Below, piece by piece: positions 15,339 to 20,242 of a stretch of 20,242 nucleotides of DNA. The position numbers were made by a program, and so were the translations under genes. Each line of letters begins with the position of its first letter. The stretch's first letter is position 1. The notes beneath the pieces are model-generated. The model was not told the DNA's origin and ran no database searches. It saw nothing but the letters and a program-made list of their open reading frames with translations. Source of the DNA: Clostridiales bacterium (GTDB lineage: Bacteria; Bacillota; Clostridia; Lachnospirales; Lachnospiraceae); assembly GCA_021204765.1 (NCBI GenBank), contig JAJPYU010000132.1, positions 1 to 20,242 on the forward strand, written 5' to 3'.

Positions 15339-16157
15339 ATGCCGGAATTTAAAACGGAGAGATTGACAGATCACATTACCAGGATTTATGCATTCTCGAC
15401 AGAGCTTATGTATCTGGTCGAGGGAGAGAGGATGGCTGCGCTTCTGGATACTGGAAGCGGAATAGGAAGCCTTAAGGCTTGCGTGGACCGGCTCACGGAC
15501 AAGCCGGTCATAGTGCTCCTTACCCACGGCCATATAGACCATGCCATGGGTGCCGGGGAATTCGACACTGTGTACATGAATCGCGAGGATGATTATATTT
15601 ATCTGCCCCACAGCGACCGACAGTTCCGTTGTGACAGCCTCTCGCTGTGTGAACCGGGCGTCGGTGCCACAGAGGCTGACCTTATACCCGCAGCGGATGT
15701 GAACAGCTTCCATGACCTGAAAGAGGGGATGAGCTTTGACCTGGGCGGAGTGCATATTGAGGTATATGCCTGTCCGGGGCATACTCACGGCTCAATGGTA
15801 ATGCTGATACCGGAGGAGAGGGCGGTGCTGCTGGGCGACGCCTGCAATTATCTTACATTCATGTACGACACATATTCACTTACTGTCTCGGAGTATGAAA
15901 AGAGCCTTAAGGCGCTGGAGCCTAAGATTGCCGGGAAATATGACACTGTCTGCCTCTCCCATGGTGACGGGAACGGCCATAAGGATATCATAGCTGATGT
16001 GATAGCGGTCTGTGAGGATATAAAGGCGGGAAAAACTGACGATATACCGATGGAGTTTAACGGCACCCGCGGCCTGATAGCAAAAGCTATGGGACCCGAT
16101 ATGAACAGGATAGATGGCGGACGCGGGAATATTGTTTACAATAAGGACAGAGTATGA
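15339..16157 (+). CDS. Metallo-beta-lactamase-fold hydrolase
   Basis: A 272-aa cytoplasmic protein with no signal peptide. The binuclear metal motif THGHIDH has H63, H65, D67 and H68. PGHTHGS (H148, H150) and LLGDACN (D167) supply the remaining ligands, and CLSHGDG near 205-211 supplies the last His. The order and spacing fit the MBL superfamily closest to the glyoxalase II/general hydrolase branch rather than true beta-lactamases. Which ester, thioester or lactone it cuts cannot be told. ATG 15339 follows TAGGAGGG. It is monocistronic and converges on the M20 peptidase operon, with 27 bp between stops and only a weak hairpin (9 paired bases, no T-run). Confidence 0.92.
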   Translation: MPEFKTERLTDHITRIYAFSTELMYLVEGERMAALLDTGSGIGSLKACVDRLTDKPVIVLLTHGHIDHAMGAGEFDTVYMNREDDYIYLPHSDRQFRCDSLSLCEPGVGATEADLIPAADVNSFHDLKEGMSFDLGGVHIEVYACPGHTHGSMVMLIPEERAVLLGDACNYLTFMYDTYSLTVSEYEKSLKALEPKIAGKYDTVCLSHGDGNGHKDIIADVIAVCEDIKAGKTDDIPMEFNGTRGLIAKAMGPDMNRIDGGRGNIVYNKDRV

Positions 16158-16184
16158 GCAGGTGAAAATATCTTCAATTTTACC

Positions 16185-17624
16185 TTATTGCTGCCTGATG
16201 ATCTTCTTATAGAACTCCACCCCCATTGGCAGGGTGCCGATATAAATATTTTCGTTTAAGCCATGTATGCTGGAGTACTGTTGCTGATCTATGTAGAGCG
16301 GAGCGAAACGAAGGCAGTTTTCACAGATGTCAGAGTAAAATTTGGCATCCGTACAGCCTGTCATGGCATAAGGAACTACTCCGATACCGGGATACACCTC
16401 ACCGATAGCCTTCTCCACCATTAAGAAAGGCTTTGCCCTGTAATCTACAACAGGGCAGGGATAGTCTTTGTGGATCACCTCGGTATCCAGGTCATATTTC
16501 TTCGCCATTTCGGAAATGATCGCGATGCTCTCGTCAGTGGGCTGATGGGGTATGAAGCGAAGATTTCCGGTGACCCAGGCTTCCTGGGGAAGCACGTTTA
16601 AGCCGTCAGATCCCTTTGCGGTGGTGAACGCTATGGTAGTGTGCAGCATGGCTGCGGCGGCGGGACTGATGGCCGGCATAAGCTTTATGAGCAGGGGCTT
16701 AAACAGCCAGAGATTTGCGAAGATCAGTTTCATCCCAAAGGTCATGTTCGGAGTAAGCCGCTTAAACATTTCCTCAACGGTAGAATTGAATTTGCTCGTA
16801 AACGGGGGCTTTTTCTCCACAGCTGCCATGAATTTGCCAAGGCGTACCAGGGGAGTATTCCTGCCGGGGGTGCTGGCATGGCCGCCTTTGCCTTTTGCGA
16901 TAAATTTCAGGTCGCCGTGGCCCTTTTCCAGGACGCCTATCATGGCGTATGTCCCTTTTACGCCTCCCACAGGCTCATTGAGGATCATACCGCCTTCATC
17001 TATAAGCATGGCGAGCCTGACGCCCTGCTCCTTAAGATAAGAGGCGGTCATGGAAGCGCCCTCCCCGGCAAACTCCTCCGTGCAGCTGCTGGCAATATAC
17101 ACGTCACAGTTCGGCACATATCCTTCTTCTATCAGTTCCTCGACTGCGGAAAATATGCAGAACAGGCTGCATTTTGTGTCTACTGATCCACGGCCCCAGA
17201 GGCGCCCCCGTTCATCTATGTCGCCACTGAAGGGATCGTGCTCCCACTCCCCGGCGGCCTCCACCACATCCTGATGACTCATGAGCAGGATAGGTGCAGC
17301 CTCTCCCTTTCCGCTCCATTTAAAGAGCAGGCTTCCGTCAAACACATGCTTCTCGCAGATCTCATGTACGTTGGGAAAGAGCTCCGTGAGGATCTCCTGG
17401 AATTCATAAAATTTTGTCTTATCCTCATCATCACGGTTTGAAACGGTTTCCTTCCTGACCATCCGGGCGAGCCGTTTTCCGTAATATTGGGTTTTCTCAC
17501 CCGTATCAAGCTTTACCTCGGCATTCCTTGCCGGGGTAGGCCTCATTATGGCCGCCCGCAGGAGAACAATGACGATCAGCAGTATTATTGCCAGCAGGAT
17601 TATCAGCAGTATTATTTTCGCCAT
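16185..17624 (-). CDS. Membrane-anchored M20-family metallopeptidase/amidohydrolase
   Basis: 479 aa. Residues 1-26 are one hydrophobic helix (KIILLIILLAIILLIVIVLL) with no cleavage site, a probable N-terminal anchor. The catalytic domain has M20 metal ligands: SHQDVV (H117, with D119), GRGSVDTK (D149), the general-base pair CTEEF (E183, E184), and a late HGLNEN His. The dimerisation lid lies at about 250-370. The WEHDPFSGDI and GRLWGRGS context resembles carboxypeptidase-S/PM20D1-type members, which cleave N-acyl amino acids or dipeptides. The start codon lies 1 nt after the stop of the upstream membrane-protein gene, so translation is likely coupled. Together with two multi-pass membrane proteins it is probably the hydrolase of a transport-linked unit. 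Which side of the membrane the domain faces is not certain. Confidence 0.92.
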   Translation of the reverse strand: MAKIILLIILLAIILLIVIVLLRAAIMRPTPARNAEVKLDTGEKTQYYGKRLARMVRKETVSNRDDEDKTKFYEFQEILTELFPNVHEICEKHVFDGSLLFKWSGKGEAAPILLMSHQDVVEAAGEWEHDPFSGDIDERGRLWGRGSVDTKCSLFCIFSAVEELIEEGYVPNCDVYIASSCTEEFAGEGASMTASYLKEQGVRLAMLIDEGGMILNEPVGGVKGTYAMIGVLEKGHGDLKFIAKGKGGHASTPGRNTPLVRLGKFMAAVEKKPPFTSKFNSTVEEMFKRLTPNMTFGMKLIFANLWLFKPLLIKLMPAISPAAAAMLHTTIAFTTAKGSDGLNVLPQEAWVTGNLRFIPHQPTDESIAIISEMAKKYDLDTEVIHKDYPCPVVDYRAKPFLMVEKAIGEVYPGIGVVPYAMTGCTDAKFYSDICENCLRFAPLYIDQQQYSSIHGLNENIYIGTLPMGVEFYKKIIRQQ

Positions 17625-17625
17625 A

Positions 17626-18306
17626 TCATAGCTTTCCTTTCTTAAACAGCAGATATCCGATGAGCAGAGCCAGCGCGCCGGAAGGTATGATTAGTATGCT
17701 GGTCTGGGAAATAGCCGCCGGAACCAGCACGCACAGCAGTATCATGGCCGCTACCGGCACCACCGCGATCTTCGGGCTCTTTGCGAAATACTTGAGAGCC
17801 AGTGCGCCAAAGAGTGCAGGCACTACATTGTCGAATGCGGGAACCAGGACCGGGTTCTGCAGCACCGGCTGCAGGGGGATCATGAGGATCACGCCCAGGA
17901 CCAGCACCAGCATGGTGACTATGGCGCTGGTGGCCACGCTGATGGTGGAAATGATCTCATTTTCCGGTGTGCCGACCTTTGTCTTCGCTATGTCCCTGGC
18001 GTTTATGGCACAGGGTATCTTCATGTTTGTGACATTGCCGGTTATAAAGGCCAGATAGCTTCCGCCTACGCCCAGCATGGGAGTGTAGACCAAGAATTCT
18101 ACTACGGCCACCGGTATGTAGATTATCGCGACATTGAGGAATCCTGCGAGAAAGCCGCTGCCGCTTATGGTGACTCCGTTTATCCATCCGATGACAATGG
18201 GAACGCTCACCAGCAAAATGACGCCGATGATCAGGGTGAGTCGCCCGATCAGATGCAGACTTTTATTAAACTGATCAAAGTATTCCTGTTTTTTTGTATC
18301 ATCCAT
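17626..18306 (-). CDS. Multi-pass membrane protein, middle gene of the M20 operon
   Basis: 226 aa with about six hydrophobic segments (roughly 19-42, 48-80, 120-145, 160-180, 185-205, 205-220) and a short cytoplasmic-looking N-terminus rich in charged residues. A central segment, YTPMLGVGGSYLAFITGNVT, is Gly-rich with a conserved-looking GNVTN turn and interrupts the hydrophobic region, as in re-entrant loops of transporters. I do not assign a family. ATG 18306 follows ATAAGGAG on the minus strand. It lies 72 nt downstream of the DUF5058-like gene, with an inverted repeat between them, and 1 nt upstream of the M20 peptidase. The invariant-looking pairing suggests that it forms a complex with the 245-aa protein, perhaps a transporter or channel that feeds the peptidase. 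Confidence 0.85.
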   Translation of the reverse strand: MDDTKKQEYFDQFNKSLHLIGRLTLIIGVILLVSVPIVIGWINGVTISGSGFLAGFLNVAIIYIPVAVVEFLVYTPMLGVGGSYLAFITGNVTNMKIPCAINARDIAKTKVGTPENEIISTISVATSAIVTMLVLVLGVILMIPLQPVLQNPVLVPAFDNVVPALFGALALKYFAKSPKIAVVPVAAMILLCVLVPAAISQTSILIIPSGALALLIGYLLFKKGKL

Positions 18307-18347
18307 TTCATATATCTCCTTATTGTTAAATTAGAAATGATACCACG

Positions 18348-18377
18348 GATTGCTCCGAGTTTTACGCTTACGCAATC
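18348..18377 (-). repeat. Inverted repeat between the two membrane-protein genes (copy 1)
   Basis: A 30-nt element that reads GATTGCG-N13-CGGAGCAATC on the minus strand. The GATTGC and GCAATC ends pair. A second 30-nt element with the same ends lies at 19185-19214. Here it is in the intercistronic gap and no T-run follows, so it may affect mRNA stability rather than termination. Confidence 0.65.
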
Positions 18378-18378
18378 A

Positions 18379-19116
18379 TCATATCATATTCAAAAAAACT
18401 GCCGCTATCATTGCGACCAGCATGCTGGCTGCCAGACTGAAATTATCAAGGACAGCCAGCCCCTTTTTGTTGGTAAAATACTCAAATACCGCCATCACAG
18501 CAGCAGCAACACCCGCAACGGCAAGAGGCATATAATCTCCGCTGCTGGTGAGTGTGCCGACATATGAACCGATGTACGCTCCGCAGAGGCCCACAAACAT
18601 GCAGGTGACGGCGTAGTCGCCGAAGGAGGGGCCGGAGGCCTCCTTTGCGGGGGTTTTCTGTATTTTGCCGAGATATTTTTTGAGGAAGAAAATGCAGCAG
18701 AAGACTCCACCGAGGATAGAGACAGTCATGACCATGGCGACAGTCACGAAAGCGGACATATTCATCTCCGAGAGCTTAAGACCCGTAAGGCCTACCGCCC
18801 TGGCCGCTATCTCCGCTACATTAAGCTCATATTGCAGTGCGCCGATAACAGACAGGCGCAGCCAGGAGAAGGGAACGCCCAGAGTGCCGCTTAAGGCAAT
18901 GACTCCCAGCAGGATGCTTATGCTGGGGAGCAGGGTGAAGGTGGCACTGGAAATGATGGTCTTTTTGAGGACCTTTTTCTCGATGCCTATCGCCACGCCT
19001 GCCCGGTAGCTTCTGACAAGAAAGACACAGCACATGACTGTGATAAACAATAACACGCATGCCACGATGAGATAGAAATATCCCGCGTTGACAGCAGATA
19101 CATACTCACTGTTCAT
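18379..19116 (-). CDS. DUF5058-like multi-pass membrane protein
   Basis: 245 aa with six or seven hydrophobic segments (about 14-34, 52-75, 80-95, 118-142, 165-190, 195-212, 222-245). The N-terminal half contains ATFTLLPSISILLGVIALSG, a transporter-like Pro/Ser/Gly motif, and the SWLRLSVIGALQYELN segment. From memory these match the DUF5058 family, which has no assigned function; that identification is moderate. ATG 19116 follows AAAGGGGGA. It is the first gene of the three-gene minus-strand operon with the 226-aa membrane protein and the M20 peptidase. A long, hairpin-rich leader precedes it, so this operon is probably under tight control. Confidence 0.85.
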   Translation of the reverse strand: MNSEYVSAVNAGYFYLIVACVLLFITVMCCVFLVRSYRAGVAIGIEKKVLKKTIISSATFTLLPSISILLGVIALSGTLGVPFSWLRLSVIGALQYELNVAEIAARAVGLTGLKLSEMNMSAFVTVAMVMTVSILGGVFCCIFFLKKYLGKIQKTPAKEASGPSFGDYAVTCMFVGLCGAYIGSYVGTLTSSGDYMPLAVAGVAAAVMAVFEYFTNKKGLAVLDNFSLAASMLVAMIAAVFLNMI

Positions 19117-19392
19117 TGATAAATCCCCCTTTACATGATAAACTTACATGCTCACATCGTGAGCACCACCAAGGTATAAAAGTCGATTGCTCCGCTCTTC
19201 GAGCTCCCGCAATCGCCGCCCGTATTCGCAATCCGGGCTAATCGGTCTACGCTCCGCTTCGGTCCGCGCTAAACGGACGTCCCCCGGACGTCCAGCGCCC
19301 TACTTGCTCATACAGGTCAGGTTGCCTGATATCCGGTTATCTATGCAAGCAAGCTTGCCTATCTAACCGTCTATCGGCAACACTTTTATAGT
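19117..19392 (-). other. Long structured leader of the DUF5058/M20 operon
   Basis: About 270 nt between the candidate promoter (19393-19420) and the start codon, with no convincing ORF. On the minus strand, successive hairpins are visible: CGGTTA/TAACCG enclosing GCAAG/CTTGC; TCAGG/CCTGA; GCGCT/AGCGC enclosing an 8-bp GGACGTCC stem with a GGG loop; GCCCG/CGGGC; and CGATTGC/GCAATCG (19209-19215 with 19184-19190) followed by ACTTTTAT, terminator-like. Last comes TGCTCAC/GTGAGCA (19149-19165), about 33 nt before the start codon. I recognise no known riboswitch or RNA class. Confidence 0.55.
19185..19214 (-). repeat. Inverted repeat in the leader (copy 2)
   Basis: A 30-nt element with the same ends and spacing as 18348-18377 (GATTGCG-N13-CGGAGCAATC on the minus strand). 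Here an inner GCTC/GAGC stem is added, and ACTTTTAT follows, so it could act as an attenuator. Confidence 0.7.
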
Positions 19393-19420
19393 AATATATT
19401 ATAAAGTGTTTCGGTGTAAA
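19379..19420 (-). promoter_or_regulatory. Candidate promoter with flanking inverted repeat for the DUF5058/M20 operon
   Basis: On the minus strand, TTTACA (complement of 19415-19420) and TATATT (complement of 19393-19398) are separated by 16 bp. AACACTTT (19379-19386) and AAAGTGTT (19403-19410) are perfect inverted copies 16 bp apart that bracket the -10, an operator-like layout. Confidence 0.5.
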
Positions 19421-19563
19421 GGTCTACCGAAATCTTAAATTGCGCTCTGCCAGGGTTACTTTTCACACGCAAATTGAACGATTCTTTTCCTTATGTCAAT
19501 ATCGCCTTAGAACTGGTCATATTCATGCCTGTTGCACAGCTCTTTAAGGGTATATTATGTGAT

Positions 19564-19849
19564 CACAGCCGCAAGGGAAGTTGATGCGGCCGTATACCAA
19601 GGCAGCCGATAAGGCTAAAGGTACTTTTAGCTCCTGCGCCAAGCACTACGCTGCTGGCGCGGGAAGATCGAGTAAATTTAGTCAAAGCAGCGCCCGCCTC
19701 GCCGAAGGCGACTTTAAATGCGGGGGATGCAGTTGCATTTCAGAGGCCAGCTGGCTGGCATCTGAAATGTAACGTTTAAGGCGGCTGCATAACCCTCCGC
19801 TATGGGATGTACATCCCGGCGGCACACAATTCACATGGAGGTGAAAGAC
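19564..19849 (+). other. Structured non-coding region before the 49-aa gene
   Basis: No credible ORF, but many stems: GCCGCA/TGCGGC near 19569-19592, a 9-bp GC-rich stem near 19636-19665, TCGCC/GGCGA near 19698-19710, a 13-bp stem at about 19732-19772 (GTTGCATTTCAGA with TCTGAAATGTAAC), and the perfect 14-bp palindrome GGGATGTACATCCC (19804-19817). TATTAT near 19552 could be a -10. The 19421-19551 stretch shows nothing clear. Confidence 0.5.
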
Positions 19850-19999
19850 ATGAGTGTTAAGAATACAGAAGAAAAGCGCGGCCTGTTTGGCAGTATCCGC
19901 AGATACTACAGAAACAATGTGGAGTACATTACCATGGCCTGGGCGGGCCTTTACCCCAGTTACGCTGAGTACAATGAGATTCTCCGCAAGCGTTCATAA
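19850..19999 (+). CDS. Small basic protein of 49 aa, unknown function
   Basis: ATG 19850 follows TGGAGGTG at good spacing. A longer frame from ATG 19802 has no ribosome binding site and starts inside the 14-bp palindrome, so the short form is chosen. The protein is basic at the start (NTEEKRGLFGSIRRYYRNN), then has a short hydrophobic/aromatic patch (VEYITMAWAGLYPSY) and a charged end. It has no clear signal peptide or full transmembrane helix. It is not in any family I know. It forms its own unit: a long structured region precedes it, and a strong terminator (20030-20077) follows it by 30 nt. That isolated architecture supports a real gene. A small membrane-associated or RNA-binding role is possible but not shown. 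Confidence 0.75.
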   Translation: MSVKNTEEKRGLFGSIRRYYRNNVEYITMAWAGLYPSYAEYNEILRKRS

Positions 20000-20029
20000 A
20001 ACGACCGGAGCAGGCATCGAATTAAGAAA

Positions 20030-20077
20030 AGCAGTCGATATCTTCAATTTTGGATGAGGATGTCGGTTGCTTTTTTT
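20030..20077 (+). terminator. Terminator after the 49-aa gene
   Basis: A 13-bp stem (20030-20042 with 20059-20071, several G-U pairs, none mismatched) around a 16-nt loop is followed by a run of seven T (20071-20077). Its right arm and T-run belong to the module also found at 15212. Confidence 0.88.
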
Positions 20078-20110
20078 ATATTTTTCTGGTGAATTGTTCA
20101 CCATAACATG
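20053..20110 (+). repeat. Copy 2 of the repeated terminator/promoter-like module
   Basis: 58 bp matching 15212-15268 at about three quarters of positions with one gap. It covers the 3' half of the terminator and a promoter-like stretch. It contains the perfect inverted repeat TGGTGAA-TTG-TTCACCA (20087-20103); copy 1 keeps only the left half-site. Confidence 0.7.
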
Positions 20111-20160
20111 ATAGAATCATCTTGTCAGCGTAAACGGACTTATGAGAATTGAGGTGGCAG

Positions 20161-20242
20161 ATGGAATTAAAAGAATTTCCGGAGTGGGATGATCCGCTCC
20201 GTGTCCGTACATGGAAAGAATTAACAGCATATGTGGATGAGG
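20161..20242 (+). CDS. Start of an unrecognised protein (3' truncated by the window edge)
   Basis: ATG 20161 follows TTGAGGTGG at normal spacing. The frame stays open for 27 codons to the window end (MELKEFPEWDDPLRVRTWKE...), an acidic, Trp-containing N-terminus with no signal peptide. The promoter-like module at 20053-20110, with the TGGTGAA/TTCACCA palindrome, lies 50 nt upstream and probably drives it. Too little is present to name a family. Confidence 0.65.
   Translation, partial: MELKEFPEWDDPLRVRTWKELTAYVDE

Noticed and set aside
19581..19772. 63-residue open frame before the 49-aa gene
   Set aside because: There is no ribosome binding site, the composition is odd (runs of Ala/Ser/Lys), and the stretch is dominated by inverted repeats. 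It is better read as structured non-coding sequence.
19117..19849. Possible RNase P RNA, tmRNA, 6S or SRP RNA
   Set aside because: The stems are there, but none of the conserved cores of these RNAs can be found on either strand.

Overview
The window (about 20 kb, moderately GC-rich) looks like a chromosomal segment of an anaerobic Clostridia species, most likely a Lachnospiraceae-type organism. The reasons are a class III fructose-1,6-bisphosphatase of the Firmicutes type, lysine synthesis through LL-diaminopimelate aminotransferase (DapL), a glutamine synthetase gene followed directly by an ANTAR-domain regulator, AGGAGG-type ribosome binding sites and sigma-A-like promoters. There are no rRNA, tRNA, CRISPR, phage or insertion-sequence features. 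Most of the window is core metabolism; the accessory-looking parts are the far left end and the right-hand 5 kb.

Layout. 1-1260: the tail of one unrecognised gene and a complete unrecognised gene (283 aa), closed by a strong terminator. 1286-4340: a MATE efflux protein (+) converging on guaB, IMP dehydrogenase (-), with a shared terminator. 4361-6471: glnA and an ANTAR regulator behind a long structured leader; the leader holds two adjacent hairpins whose hexaloops both carry A at position 1 and G at position 4, the known ANTAR target signature. 6539-7900: dapL, converging on typA/bipA (-). 9750-10562: divergent promoters for typA and a solitary CobO-type corrinoid adenosyltransferase. 10666-14703: dapA, dapB and the class III fbp gene, with structured leaders before dapA and dapB. 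14784-15139: a small conserved-looking protein on the minus strand with its own near-consensus promoter. 15212-16157: a metallo-beta-lactamase-fold hydrolase. 16185-19116: a minus-strand operon of a DUF5058-like membrane protein, a second multi-pass membrane protein and a membrane-anchored M20 peptidase. 19117-19849: over 700 bp without a convincing gene but dense in inverted repeats on both sides. 19850-20242: a 49-aa protein with its own terminator, then the start of another gene.

How the genes fit together. glnA and its regulator form a self-contained nitrogen circuit that the sequence suggests works through the glnA leader RNA. DapL, DapA and DapB are three steps of one route to meso-diaminopimelate and lysine, in separate transcription units. 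The membrane pair plus M20 peptidase looks like a transport-and-hydrolysis unit for an unknown amide or peptide substrate. The parts with the best chance of being undescribed are the long structured leader of that operon, the structured region before the 49-aa gene, and a 57-58 bp terminator/promoter module found at two places 4.8 kb apart.
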